Position numbers and translations under genes: made by a program. Shown here one piece after another: positions 1-9,765 of a stretch of 64,000 nucleotides of DNA. Each line of letters opens with the position of its first letter. The stretch's first letter is position 1. This DNA is from Polyangiaceae bacterium. GTDB taxonomy: Bacteria; Myxococcota_A; Polyangia; Polyangiales; Polyangiaceae. The notes below the pieces were generated by a model. That model did no database searches, was not told the DNA's origin, and was given only the letters and a program-made list of their open reading frames with translations. The stretch is taken from the NCBI GenBank assembly GCA_947475525.1, contig CANJMI010000002.1:1-64000 (forward strand). The letters run 5' to 3'.

Positions 1-1
1 C

Positions 2-133
2 ACTCCGAAGGTTCCGAGAGTTCCGTTCGACATCGGAGCTTTCTATCAGAGCCTCGGACCGCTGCCCATCGCCGGCAGTTCGCCCGGCGATCAGCTCGGA
101 AGCGCGCTGAGCTCGGTCGGGGGCGCGGTCTGA
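2..133 (+). CDS. C-terminal fragment of an unknown protein (partial, runs off the left edge)
   Basis: An open frame enters from the left edge and gives 43 residues before a TGA. The segment is rich in Gly, Pro and Ser and ends SSVGGAV; codon third positions are mostly G or C, as in neighbouring genes. It converges on the glutaredoxin gene and overlaps its 3' end by 43 bp, which makes it less certain. No domain is recognisable in so short a piece, so no function is proposed. It could be a chance open frame. Confidence 0.4.
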   Translation, partial: TPKVPRVPFDIGAFYQSLGPLPIAGSSPGDQLGSALSSVGGAV

Positions 134-393
134 AGGAGGGTGTCGAGCTTGCCCCGTTTTTCGAGAGCGGCCATGTCGTCGTAGCCACCGACCGAGGCGC
201 CGTTGATGAAAATCTGTGGAACGGTGTTGCGACCCGTTGTGTCGATGAGCCAGTCGCGCAAGTCCGCGCGGTCGTCCGCAAGCACTTCGGTGAAGGCCAC
301 TCCCTTCTGCGTAAGGAGGCGCTTTGCGACCACGCAATAGCCGCACAAACGTGTCGTGTAGATCGTGACCGAGGCGAGGGCGGGGGCAGGCAT
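91..393 (-). CDS. grxC: Glutaredoxin (GrxC type)
   Basis: This 100-residue protein has the dithiol active site CGYC near residue 17, the cis-proline loop TVPQIFING and the glutathione-binding GGYDD segment, in the order and spacing of class I glutaredoxins. Such proteins use glutathione to reduce protein disulfides and mixed disulfides in the cytoplasm. The length is slightly above the usual 83-90 because of an Ala/Pro extension at each end. It is divergent from the ClpB-like gene, with only 15-33 bp between the starts, so any promoters must overlap the coding ends. Confidence 0.93.
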   Translation of the reverse strand: MPAPALASVTIYTTRLCGYCVVAKRLLTQKGVAFTEVLADDRADLRDWLIDTTGRNTVPQIFINGASVGGYDDMAALEKRGKLDTLLQTAPPTELSALPS

Positions 394-426
394 GATGCCA
401 TTCTAATCGTGATACGGTTCGGCGCC

Positions 427-3030
427 ATGGCAGAGCAGGGGGTCCTCCGACTTCAGAAATTCGGCGCTGAGACGAAGGCGTTCGTCGCCGGCGCGCAACA
501 ACTCGCCGATGAGCGCGGACATGGCGAGGTCCTGCCGCTCCACGTCCTCGTGCGGGCGCTTGAAAAGAGCGCGGGCGTAGCGGCCGTGTTCCGTAGCGCG
601 GGGGCCGATCCGCAACAGCTCGCCGAGCTCGGTGAACGTGCGCTCGGCAAACTCGCTCGGGGCGGAGGTGTCGCCTACGTCAGCGCGAGGTTGCTCGACC
701 TCATCGATCGCGCCGAGCGGGAGGCCGTCCGTGACGCGGTGTCAGAGGTTGGCGTCGCGCAGCTCTTGAATGCGCTATCGCAGGAAATTCGCGGTGCCGT
801 GGGAGACATCCTCTCTCACGTTGCGATTGGTCCTGGCGGATTACGCGACCACTTAGGCGAGCTCGAACGCGCGCCGAAGGCCACCTCCTTTTTGACGTCA
901 CCCGCGGCGCTTGGGGCCGGTGAGCTCGCCCGCGATCTCGTCGCCGTAGCGCGGGCAGGCACGTTCGACCCGGCGATTGGGCGGGATGCGGAGCTTCGTC
1001 GTTTGCTGCAAATTGTCGAGCGCCGCTCCAAAAACCACCCGCTGATCGTCGGCGAACCGGGGGTCGGAAAGTCGACGTTGATCCGCGCCTTCGCGCAGCG
1101 GCTCGCGAGCGGCGATGTCCCCTCGAACCTCGCGGGCGCCCGCCTGTGGGAGCTCGATTCGGGTGCGCTCATCGCGGGCGCGAAGCTTCGAGGTGAGCTC
1201 GAAGCGCGCTTGAAGTCGGTGATCGATCGCCTCCTTCAAACCAAAGCGACCGAAGCGATCCTCGTCGTCGAAGATTTTCACAGTCTGTTCGCCGGTGGCA
1301 TTGCGGGCTCGGGTGTTGGCGACCTCTTGAAGCCGATCCTCGAGCGCGGCGAGGTACGCCTCGTGGCGACGACCACCGTGGACGGTCTGCAAAAACTGAA
1401 CGAGCGCGATGCGGCCGTCGTGCGCCGGTTTACGAGCTTCGTGCTCGAGCCCGCGAGCCCCGAGCTGTCGCATCAAATTCTTCGCGGCATCGCGTCCCGC
1501 TTCGAGCGCCATCACCGCTCTCGAATTACCGAGGGGGCGGTCCGCTCGGCTGTGGCGTTCGCCCGCCGCTACCTCGCCGATCGCGCGCTTCCGGACTCAG
1601 CTGTCGACCTGCTCGATGAAACCGCCGCGCGCAAACGCGTCGAGGTTGACGGCCTGCCCGCCGAGGATGACGCGGCGATGCGTCGCCTCGAGGCACTCGA
1701 AGCCCAGCTCGCGCGAGTCGTCCATGATCCGACGCCGCTCGGTGGCCGCGTGCGCGTCGAGCTCGAGGCCGAGGCGGTCGTGCTCCGGCCCAGGGTCGCC
1801 GCGCTGCGTTCCGCGCTCGAGACACGCCGTGGCGTCATTGCTGCTGTGCAAATGCTGCGAAAAGAACGCGAACAGACCGAGAGTGAGCTTGCCGCGGCCC
1901 GCGAGGTGAAGAACTTCGCGCGCGTCGGGGAGCTCGAGCACGTCGTGCTTGCGGGTGTGGCTGCGCGTCTTGCTGCAGCGGAGCAGAAGGCCCAAGAGAG
2001 TGGGGCCAATGCCAGCCCCGTCCTCGTCGACGAGAACGACGTCGCCGTCACGGTCAACGAGTGGACGGGCATTCCCGTCGCAAAAATGCTCGAAGGTGAA
2101 ACCGAAAAGCTCCTCAAGATGGAAGAGCGCCTGGCCGAACAGGTGATCGGTCAAGACGAAGCGTGCGCTGCCGTATCGCGGGCGGTGCGTCGCGGGCGCG
2201 TGGGTCTGCGTGACCCCGGCAAACCGATAGGCTCGTTCTTGTTTCTCGGCCCGAGCGGCGTCGGCAAGACCTACTTCGCGAAAAAGCTCGCCGAGTTTTT
2301 GTTCGACGACGAGCAAGCCCTCACCCGCCTCGACATGAGCGAGTTCATGGAAAAGCACATGGCTCAACGGCTGATAGGCTCGCCCCCGGGCTACGCCGAC
2401 AGCGAACAGGGTGGCTTCTTGACCGAGGCGGTGCGGCGTCGTCCCTACAGCGTCCTGCTCTTCGACGAGGTCGAGAAGGCGCACGCCGACGTGTTCAACT
2501 TGCTCTTGCAGGTCCTCGACGACGGTCGTCTCACCGATGGTCGCGGTCGCACCGCCGATTTCTCGAACACGGTGGTCGTGATGACGTCGAACATCGGCTC
2601 CAAGCGGATCCTCGAGGCCGACCCGAAGCTCTTCGAGAGCGCCGAGGGCCGCGATGCCCTGCGGGATGTCGTGCAAACCGAGCTCTCGGCATTCTTCCGC
2701 CCGGAGCTCTTGAACCGCATCGACGACGTCGTCGTTTTTAAGGCGCTGCAGAAGAAAGACCTGCGCGGCATCGTCGACGGTGAACTCCTTCGCCTAGGAA
2801 AAATGCTGGCGGAGCGCGACATGAAGCTCGTCGTTTCGGACGCCGTTCGGGATCGCTTGGTCGACTTGGGGTACGAGCCCGCACTCGGCGCGAGGCCGGT
2901 GAAACGCGCGATCATGCGCGAGCTCCAAAACCCACTCGCCCAAGCGATTCTCGAAGGGGGCGCGCTCGGCTCGGGTACGGTGGCGGTCGATCTCGGGACC
3001 GACGGGCTCGTGTTCAGCCGCGCGGATTGA
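427..3030 (+). CDS. ClpB/ClpA-family AAA+ disaggregase-like ATPase
   Basis: The protein has a Clp N-terminal repeat domain (about 1-150), a first AAA+ module with Walker A GEPGVGKS near 209, a short coiled-coil middle region (about 410-520), and a second AAA+ module with Walker A GPSGVGKT near 608, Walker B LLFDE near 677-681 and the SPPGYAD pore loop. This is the ClpB/Hsp104 layout for ATP-driven unfolding of aggregated proteins. The first Walker B reads VVED-FH where VVDE-(L/A)H is expected, so the acidic pair is swapped; the RRF finger region is kept. ATG 427 (MAEQGV) is preferred to the in-frame GTG at 409, which lies almost on the glutaredoxin start. The middle domain looks shorter than in housekeeping ClpB, so this may be a specialised paralogue. 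A ClpV role is not supported by the context. Confidence 0.85.
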   Translation: MAEQGVLRLQKFGAETKAFVAGAQQLADERGHGEVLPLHVLVRALEKSAGVAAVFRSAGADPQQLAELGERALGKLARGGGVAYVSARLLDLIDRAEREAVRDAVSEVGVAQLLNALSQEIRGAVGDILSHVAIGPGGLRDHLGELERAPKATSFLTSPAALGAGELARDLVAVARAGTFDPAIGRDAELRRLLQIVERRSKNHPLIVGEPGVGKSTLIRAFAQRLASGDVPSNLAGARLWELDSGALIAGAKLRGELEARLKSVIDRLLQTKATEAILVVEDFHSLFAGGIAGSGVGDLLKPILERGEVRLVATTTVDGLQKLNERDAAVVRRFTSFVLEPASPELSHQILRGIASRFERHHRSRITEGAVRSAVAFARRYLADRALPDSAVDLLDETAARKRVEVDGLPAEDDAAMRRLEALEAQLARVVHDPTPLGGRVRVELEAEAVVLRPRVAALRSALETRRGVIAAVQMLRKEREQTESELAAAREVKNFARVGELEHVVLAGVAARLAAAEQKAQESGANASPVLVDENDVAVTVNEWTGIPVAKMLEGETEKLLKMEERLAEQVIGQDEACAAVSRAVRRGRVGLRDPGKPIGSFLFLGPSGVGKTYFAKKLAEFLFDDEQALTRLDMSEFMEKHMAQRLIGSPPGYADSEQGGFLTEAVRRRPYSVLLFDEVEKAHADVFNLLLQVLDDGRLTDGRGRTADFSNTVVVMTSNIGSKRILEADPKLFESAEGRDALRDVVQTELSAFFRPELLNRIDDVVVFKALQKKDLRGIVDGELLRLGKMLAERDMKLVVSDAVRDRLVDLGYEPALGARPVKRAIMRELQNPLAQAILEGGALGSGTVAVDLGTDGLVFSRAD

Positions 3031-3097
3031 GCAAACGCGCGACACTGAACGGACTTTCCCGTTCAGACAAACTCGTCGGCTTGAGGTCGCGGAGCGC

Positions 3098-3125
3098 TTG
3101 CCAACGCTCCAAAAATCCGTATGCT
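3098..3125 (+). promoter_or_regulatory. Predicted sigma-70 promoter for rplU-rpmA
   Basis: TTGCCA at 3098-3103 and TATGCT at 3120-3125 are separated by 16 bp and lie about 50 bp upstream of the rplU start, in the only non-coding stretch between the ClpB-like gene and rplU. Both hexamers are close to the housekeeping consensus. This is a prediction from sequence only. Confidence 0.5.
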
Positions 3126-3177
3126 GCTCCTCCCTTCGGGTGGTCTCACTCGCGGGTCTTCGATCAAAGGCAGGTTC

Positions 3178-3489
3178 ATGTACGCGGTCATCAAGACGGG
3201 CGGTAAGCAGTATCGGGTTTCCGAGGGCGAGACGCTCCACGTGGAAAAGCTCAACGGCAGCCCCGGCGATGCGGTCACCTTCGACGAGGTTCTTCTCGTC
3301 GGCGGCGGTGAAACCGTCAAAGTCGGCAAGCCAACCGTGAAGGGCGCGAGCGTCAAGGCGCAAATCCTTTCGCAGGATCGTGACAAGAAGATCATCATCT
3401 TCAAGTTCCGTCGCCGGAAGAACTACCGTCGCAAGCAGGGTCATCGTCAGCCCTACACCGCCCTCAAGATCACCGGCATCACCGGCTGA
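3178..3489 (+). CDS. rplU: 50S ribosomal protein L21
   Basis: The 103-residue product begins [14 protein letters not shown] and contains the conserved [20 protein letters not shown] segment that binds 23S rRNA, both diagnostic of bacterial L21. The length equals the usual family length. The frame is open 19 codons further upstream, but [10 protein letters not shown] is the universal L21 start and is chosen here. It is followed after 28 bp by rpmA in the standard L21-L27 operon. The usual third gene, obgE, is absent because a terminator follows rpmA. Confidence 0.98.
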   Translation: MYAVIKTGGKQYRVSEGETLHVEKLNGSPGDAVTFDEVLLVGGGETVKVGKPTVKGASVKAQILSQDRDKKIIIFKFRRRKNYRRKQGHRQPYTALKITGITG

Positions 3490-3517
3490 TCGAAACCGAC
3501 CACTCTAGGAGATAGCC

Positions 3518-3793
3518 ATGGCTCATAAAAAAGGCGGCGGCTCTTCGCGCAACGGGCGCGATTCGAAGGCCCAGTACCGCGGTATCAAGACCCACGACGG
3601 TGAAATCGTTCGCGCAGGCTCCGTGCTTGTGCGGCAGGTCGGCGGCACGTTTGCCGCGGGACAGAACGTCGGCACCGGCAAAGACTTCACCTTGTTCGCC
3701 CTCGCGGACGGCGCTGTGAAGTTCCATTGGCGCGACCGCGCCAAGCGCCAGATCTCGATCGTTCCCGCTGTTCTGTCCGGCCTCAACGCCTGA
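3518..3793 (+). CDS. rpmA: 50S ribosomal protein L27
   Basis: This 91-residue protein starts [16 protein letters not shown], the canonical L27 N-terminus that reaches toward the peptidyl-transferase centre, and continues with the LVRQVGGTF...GQNVGTGKD core. An AGGAGA Shine-Dalgarno lies just upstream. There is no cleavable N-terminal extension of the kind found in Firmicutes. It is cotranscribed with rplU and followed by an intrinsic terminator. Confidence 0.98.
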   Translation: MAHKKGGGSSRNGRDSKAQYRGIKTHDGEIVRAGSVLVRQVGGTFAAGQNVGTGKDFTLFALADGAVKFHWRDRAKRQISIVPAVLSGLNA

Positions 3794-3835
3794 CGGTTCC
3801 TCGCGGGCCCGGCTTGGGTCCATCACGTGCGTAAG

Positions 3836-3860
3836 GCTGCCCCTATCGGGGGCGGCTTTT
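3836..3860 (+). terminator. Rho-independent terminator after rpmA
   Basis: An inverted repeat (GCTGCCCC pairing with GGGGCGGC through one G-T wobble) with a short loop is followed by TTTT and then a T-rich stretch, about 45 bp after the rpmA stop. It fits an intrinsic terminator ending the rplU-rpmA transcript before the convergent kinase gene. Confidence 0.75.
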
Positions 3861-3907
3861 CGTGTTTTGTCTTCGCTTGATGCGAAGCGTCGTGCGAAAG
3901 CCGGCTC

Positions 3908-5212
3908 TTAGAAGCCGGGGCCTACGACGCCGCCGTGGGGATCGTCCCCGGTAGGCTTGACGGTGGGGGCGGCGGGGCCTGTGGCACGTGGCGTCGAGAG
4001 CTCGAGGTCGCGTTGGCTTTTTTCGGCATCGTTGGCGCGTTTTTCGGCATCGCGCGCGGCGTCGACGGCGGCCCGTGTCTTCGTTTCGGCGATCGTTTCC
4101 GACACGCGAGTGCGCGCGCGCACGACGACGGCGCTCACATCCGCGCCGAACCGCGATGGGGCCAACATCGCGGGCTTCGCGCGAAGAGCGACGGTGACGC
4201 CCGCGCCGAGCCCGAGAATTCCAAGCACGGCGCCGGCGAGCAGCGCTGGAGAGCGCGCCATGGTCTGAGCCAACGTACGTTTCTGCCAGCCGTGGTCCGT
4301 CGTCACCCGTTCGTGCGGGGGCGGGATGCTCGTCTGCCGCTCCGGCAAGTGCAGTGGCGTGTCCGTCAGCCGCACGTAGATTCGCTCGAGACGCTGCGCG
4401 AGCTCAGCGGCGGAGCTGAGTCGGCGGTCACGGTCTTTTTCGAGGAGCAGGTCGACGAGCAGGCGCAGCTCGACGGGTACCTCGGGCGCTCGCTCCACGA
4501 GCGGCGTGTGGGGCTCGCTGATGATTTTCACCATCAGCGCGTTGTAGTTCGTGGCGTCGAAGGGCAGCTCGGTCGAGAGCGCCTCGTAGATGATCACGCC
4601 GAGCGCCCAAAGGTCGGCGCGCGCATCGACGTCGAGCTCACCGCGCGCCTGTTCGGGGCTCATGTAGGCGGGCGAGCCGAGGACGGCGCCCGCGTTCGTC
4701 TGCACCAAATCGAAGCCGCTCGTCTCTTTTGAGATGCCGAAATCGAGCACTTTCGGGTGAACTTCTCCGCCTTTGTCGATCGCGAAGAAGATATTGCCTG
4801 GCTTGAGGTCACGATGAATCAAGCCGCGGGCGTGGGCTTCTTCGAGGCCGCGCGCAACGAGGGCTAGGTACCGGCAAACATCGACCGGGCGCATACGACC
4901 CGCGCGCGCGATGCGTGCATCGAAGCCTTCGCCTTCGAGGAGTTCCATGACGAGGTAGGGCGAGCCATCTTCCGCGCGGCCCATGTCGTACACGTCGACG
5001 ATCGCCGGATTGCGGATCTGTCCGCATGCCCGCGCTTCGTGAAAAAATCGGTGCAGCGCGTCGTCGTTCTGCGCGAGCTCCGGCAGGAGAAACTTCACCG
5101 CGAAGTCACGGTCCGTCAGCTCGTTGCGGGCCGCCCACACCGATCCCATGCTGCCTGCGCCGAGAACGCGCTGCAGTCGGTACTTTCCCGAGACAAGCTC
5201 GCCGGCGATCAC
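3908..5212 (-). CDS. Eukaryote-like serine/threonine protein kinase, membrane-anchored
   Basis: A complete Hanks-type kinase domain occupies about residues 11-280: glycine loop GAGSMGSV, catalytic Lys40 (AVKFL), HRDLKPGN at 133-140, DFG at 157-159, and SPAYMSPEQARG in the activation segment. A Pro-containing linker leads to one transmembrane helix at about 322-344. About 90 outward-facing residues follow, with a charged helical stretch rich in Ala, Glu, Lys and Arg and a Pro/Gly tail. The layout is that of a transmembrane Ser/Thr kinase with a small non-PASTA sensor region. The substrate is unknown. A second kinase and a PP2C phosphatase lie within 8 kb and could act in the same circuit. Confidence 0.93.
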   Translation of the reverse strand: MIAGELVSGKYRLQRVLGAGSMGSVWAARNELTDRDFAVKFLLPELAQNDDALHRFFHEARACGQIRNPAIVDVYDMGRAEDGSPYLVMELLEGEGFDARIARAGRMRPVDVCRYLALVARGLEEAHARGLIHRDLKPGNIFFAIDKGGEVHPKVLDFGISKETSGFDLVQTNAGAVLGSPAYMSPEQARGELDVDARADLWALGVIIYEALSTELPFDATNYNALMVKIISEPHTPLVERAPEVPVELRLLVDLLLEKDRDRRLSSAAELAQRLERIYVRLTDTPLHLPERQTSIPPPHERVTTDHGWQKRTLAQTMARSPALLAGAVLGILGLGAGVTVALRAKPAMLAPSRFGADVSAVVVRARTRVSETIAETKTRAAVDAARDAEKRANDAEKSQRDLELSTPRATGPAAPTVKPTGDDPHGGVVGPGF

Positions 5213-5399
5213 GCTGTTCCTCTACTCACGGAGCTGACCCCGCGGCTCCTCGCGTTACACCGGCCCCCCGGCGAGTCGGCGGAGCATAGTGATTCCCCGA
5301 GCAGCCGCAAGTCCATCGACGTCGCGTCACGCATCCCAGGCTCCGAGGTTACGACGGCCGAAGTGCTCGGGATCGTCGCATGACGGTTCCTCTCGGCAT

Positions 5400-7829
5400 T
5401 CAAGGGTCCGTCGCATTCGGCGCGGGCGTCTCGACTGGCAGCGCGGGCTCGGCACCGCCCGCGGAACCGGCGTCGCTCCCCGAGGCACCCCCGCCACCGC
5501 CACCGCCACCGCCACCGTCGGGGGTGGGCGTCGTCTCGGTCGGTTCCGTCCCTGTGAGAAATACCTCGTCAAACGCGCCTTCCGTGTCGTCCCGCGCGAG
5601 CAGTCCGTTGCGTGGATCGAGCTTGCGATGAACCGTCCCGTTAGGCTCTTTCCACGGGCTGAGCTTCTGCCCGCGGTGCGCCGCTTTCATCGCATCCATG
5701 AACGCCGGGAGCGCGGCGGTCGCCCCTTGTTCGCTCGCGCCGAGCGGGAGCGAGTCATCGTAGCCGGTCCACACAACGCACACCGTCGTCGGAGAATATC
5801 CCGCGAACCACGCGTCTTTCGCATCGTTGCTCGTGCCCGTTTTTCCCGCGAGCGGGAGGCCAAGACTCTTGGCGGCGCGGGCCGTGCCTCGCTGCACGAC
5901 CGACGTCAGGAGGTGGGTGAGGACGTAGCTCTCGGCTTCGCTCATGACGCGTCGGGGTGGCGTGCGCTCGGGAAGCGCCAATGCGCGGCCATCGCGTCCG
6001 GTAATGTTGCGAATCAACGTCGGCTCGCCCGCGACACCGCCCGATGCGAAGGTCAAGTAGGCGGTCGCGAGATCGCGTGGGGTCGTCTCGTAGGCTCCAA
6101 GTGCGAGCGAGTCTGTCGGCTGCAAGTCGGATTGGACGCCGACTTCGGTCGCGAATGAGATGACACTGGCGGCCCCGAGCTCGTGGAGCCCCCAGGTAGC
6201 GGCTTCGTTGATGCTGCGCGCCAGCGCTTCCCGCAAAAACACAGGTGGTTTTGTCGCGCCATCGAGGTCTTTTGGATCTTTGCCGAGCGCCGCGAGGGGC
6301 TTGTTCGGATTCAGCGCGTCCGGCAAGGGCACCACCGAAGCGGGCGTCAGTCGCCGGGAGCGGATCCCTTCCCCGTAGACGAACGGCTTGAACGTCGAGC
6401 CTGGCTGCCGTCTGGCGTGACTCGCGCGATCGAAGCCCCCTCGCACGCCTTCGTAGCTTCCGACCAACGCAACGACTTCGCGCGACGCGACGTCCAGCAT
6501 CACCAGGCTCGACTCCGGTCCTAGCTCGAGGCGAAATTCATGGGGCATGCCGTCGTCGCCTATGCCTCGCTCGGTGATGGGGCTCACGCGGATGACCGAA
6601 TCGACCTGGGCAAAGCGACTCGGTTTCGTCCCCTTCGGATCGTAGCGCGGCACGAGTTTCGCGGTTCCGCTCACGGTGCCGACCCGCACCGCCAGCGTAC
6701 CGGCCGAATCGTCGGCGCCGTTGATGACCGCTTGGTAGACGTGATGTCCCTGGGCCTTAGGCGTTCCTTCAAACGGCGCGTCGGGTTTCTTTTTCGCTTT
6801 CAACGGCGCGACGAGCCCATGGCGCAGCGCGTACGCATCGAGATTTTTTCGCACGGCCGCTCGGGCGGCAGCTTGGAGCTCCGGGTCGATGGTGGTCGTC
6901 ACGGTGAAGCCGCCGCGGGTTGCGTCTCGACCAACGATCGATTTGAGCACCCGCTGAACCTCGTCGACCACCTCGGGGGCGAGCTCGGGGAGTTGGTCGG
7001 TCGCCGGCGCGAGCGCGATCGGTTCAACCTTTGCTTTCTCGACGAGCTCACGCTCCGCAAAGCCCTTCTGCGCCATCTGCTCGAGCACGAAGTCCCGTCG
7101 TTTGCGGGCTCGCTCGATGTCGATGCGCGGGGAAAAAACGGATGGGCCTTTTGGGAGGCCGGCGATCATCGCGCCTTCCGCGAGTGAGAGCTTCGCCACG
7201 CTCTTGCCGAAATAGTATCGGGCGGCCTCTTCGACCCCGTAACGCCCGTGTCCGAAGTAGATGTGGTTCAAATAAAGCTCGAGAATTGCGTCTTTTCCAA
7301 GCTCTTGTTCGATGCGCCGTGCGAGGAGAAGCTCACGGGCCTTGCGTTCGAACGTGCGCTCGGCGGTGAGAATCGCGTTCTTCACGACCTGTTGCGTGAT
7401 GGTGCTGCCGCCTTGGCGGGTCTCGCCGTGGCGCACGTTGACGACCAGCGCTCGCAACATGCCGAGGTAATCGAGCCCCTCGTGTTTGTAGAAGTCGGCG
7501 TCCTCCGCGGCGAGCACCGCGAGCTTCAATGACCTCGGCATCGAGTCGATGCCGACGAGGGTCCGGCGTTCGACGAACACTTCGGCGAGGAGGCTGCCGT
7601 CACGTGCGAGGATCCGCGTGACTTGCGGCGGATCGTAGTGCTGAAGCTCGAGCGTCGAGGGCAGGTCGTGCTCGTAGTGTCGCAGGACCCCGGCGAGCAC
7701 GAGGCAGCTCAGCCCAGCAAAACAGAATGCCGCTGTTGCAAAGCGCTTCACCCAAACGAGTCCGCTGGGCCGAGCCCGAGTGGGGACCGGGCTCGGCGCC
7801 GCCGCAGTGCTGGGGTCGTGTTCGGTCAT
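5400..7829 (-). CDS. Class A penicillin-binding protein (PBP1A-type transglycosylase/transpeptidase)
   Basis: This bifunctional peptidoglycan synthase has an N-terminal membrane helix (about 29-50), then a GT51 glycosyltransferase domain with catalytic Glu109 in AAEDADFYKHEG and GGSTITQQ at about 140-147. The transpeptidase domain carries Ser478 (STFK), SIN at 539-541 and KTGT at 663-666, so all three penicillin-binding motifs are intact. It should polymerise glycan strands and cross-link stem peptides outside the inner membrane. The C-terminus ends in a run of ten glycines and an Ala/Pro/Thr-rich tail that is probably disordered. The total of 809 residues is normal for PBP1A. Confidence 0.94.
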   Translation of the reverse strand: MTEHDPSTAAAPSPVPTRARPSGLVWVKRFATAAFCFAGLSCLVLAGVLRHYEHDLPSTLELQHYDPPQVTRILARDGSLLAEVFVERRTLVGIDSMPRSLKLAVLAAEDADFYKHEGLDYLGMLRALVVNVRHGETRQGGSTITQQVVKNAILTAERTFERKARELLLARRIEQELGKDAILELYLNHIYFGHGRYGVEEAARYYFGKSVAKLSLAEGAMIAGLPKGPSVFSPRIDIERARKRRDFVLEQMAQKGFAERELVEKAKVEPIALAPATDQLPELAPEVVDEVQRVLKSIVGRDATRGGFTVTTTIDPELQAAARAAVRKNLDAYALRHGLVAPLKAKKKPDAPFEGTPKAQGHHVYQAVINGADDSAGTLAVRVGTVSGTAKLVPRYDPKGTKPSRFAQVDSVIRVSPITERGIGDDGMPHEFRLELGPESSLVMLDVASREVVALVGSYEGVRGGFDRASHARRQPGSTFKPFVYGEGIRSRRLTPASVVPLPDALNPNKPLAALGKDPKDLDGATKPPVFLREALARSINEAATWGLHELGAASVISFATEVGVQSDLQPTDSLALGAYETTPRDLATAYLTFASGGVAGEPTLIRNITGRDGRALALPERTPPRRVMSEAESYVLTHLLTSVVQRGTARAAKSLGLPLAGKTGTSNDAKDAWFAGYSPTTVCVVWTGYDDSLPLGASEQGATAALPAFMDAMKAAHRGQKLSPWKEPNGTVHRKLDPRNGLLARDDTEGAFDEVFLTGTEPTETTPTPDGGGGGGGGGGASGSDAGSAGGAEPALPVETPAPNATDP
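5491..5517. repeat. CCGCCA hexanucleotide microsatellite
   Basis: About four and a half copies of CCGCCA lie in frame in the penicillin-binding protein gene and encode most of its C-terminal polyglycine run on the minus strand. Copy-number change would alter only the length of the tail. Confidence 0.8.
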
Positions 7830-7871
7830 CGCTCAGGCGCCGGGAAAACGCTTCCGCGCGCCCATTGTCGT

Positions 7872-8414
7872 TCAGAGAGCCGTGCCGAGCACGTAGTCGT
7901 CGCCCGATGCATGGCAATTGGTGCAAAGGCCGAGGCCTTCGCCGGCCTCGACGAGTGTCGCTTCTGCGCCGTCGAGGGCTTCGAGCCAAAGCCAATTCGA
8001 GCCGCCATCGCTCAAGGAGTCGAGCTTCACGCTCGCGGCCCAGCCGAGGCGGGTCGTTCCGTTGGCTGCGAAGAGTTCGAGGACCGCGCCTGCCCCCACC
8101 GGATGTTCGAGTGATTGTTGTTGTAGCGAGGCCGCGAGCTTCGGCTGGTAGAAGCGCCGCACGCCCGCTACGCCATGTGGCCCACTACCTACGTGCAGCG
8201 CTTCGTCATGCGGGTATGCCGAGTACTGGCGCTCCTTCAAGAACGTGAGGAACTCGTCGGCGCGGGTTGGGAGCGACGCGTTTTTACCCGTGGCCGCCGT
8301 GATGATAGGCCCGCTCGTCCCGTTGTCGTCGTTCGCGACACCGGTTCCAAAACCGGTCGGCATCAAGCAGCCGACGAGGCCGAGGAGAGGGAGCCAAGCG
8401 AGCAAACGGCGCAT
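7872..8414 (-). CDS. Lipoprotein with a single c-type haem motif
   Basis: The start at 8414 (MRRLLAWLPLLGLVGC) gives a standard lipoprotein signal with lipobox LVGC, while the open frame runs 18 codons further upstream without a signal. The mature protein of about 165 residues contains one CTNCH haem-c attachment motif near its C-terminus, followed by only about 12 residues. A distal Met or His ligand is not obvious. It is likely a periplasmic or outer-membrane monohaem lipoprotein. Its fold resembles nothing I can name with confidence; a cytochrome P460-like protein is possible but unproven. It lies upstream of the penicillin-binding protein gene on the same strand with a 42-bp gap. Confidence 0.7.
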   Translation of the reverse strand: MRRLLAWLPLLGLVGCLMPTGFGTGVANDDNGTSGPIITAATGKNASLPTRADEFLTFLKERQYSAYPHDEALHVGSGPHGVAGVRRFYQPKLAASLQQQSLEHPVGAGAVLELFAANGTTRLGWAASVKLDSLSDGGSNWLWLEALDGAEATLVEAGEGLGLCTNCHASGDDYVLGTAL

Positions 8415-8544
8415 GTCCTCGGTTCTGTCACGACGTTCGGTCACCCGCAAAAATTCCGCGACGATCACGGCTTGCGAGGAACTCGGTCACGGGACCGCGG
8501 CCGATTCGACGCGAGCTCTGCTCCCGCCCTCGAGGTGCAGTGCC

Positions 8545-9711
<1,167 letters not shown>

Positions 9712-9765
9712 GCGACGATCCGGCACGCTAGCATGCCGCCGACCAAAAATGACACTCTAGACCCC

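Noticed and set aside
1597-2676. Minus-strand 359-residue open frame in the ClpB-like gene
   Set aside because: It is fully antisense to well-conserved AAA+ motifs and has no recognisable domain or start signal.
427-3030. Assignment as T6SS ClpV
   Set aside because: There are no neighbouring tss genes, and a ClpV-specific N-terminal sheath-binding pattern is not evident. ClpB-like is safer.
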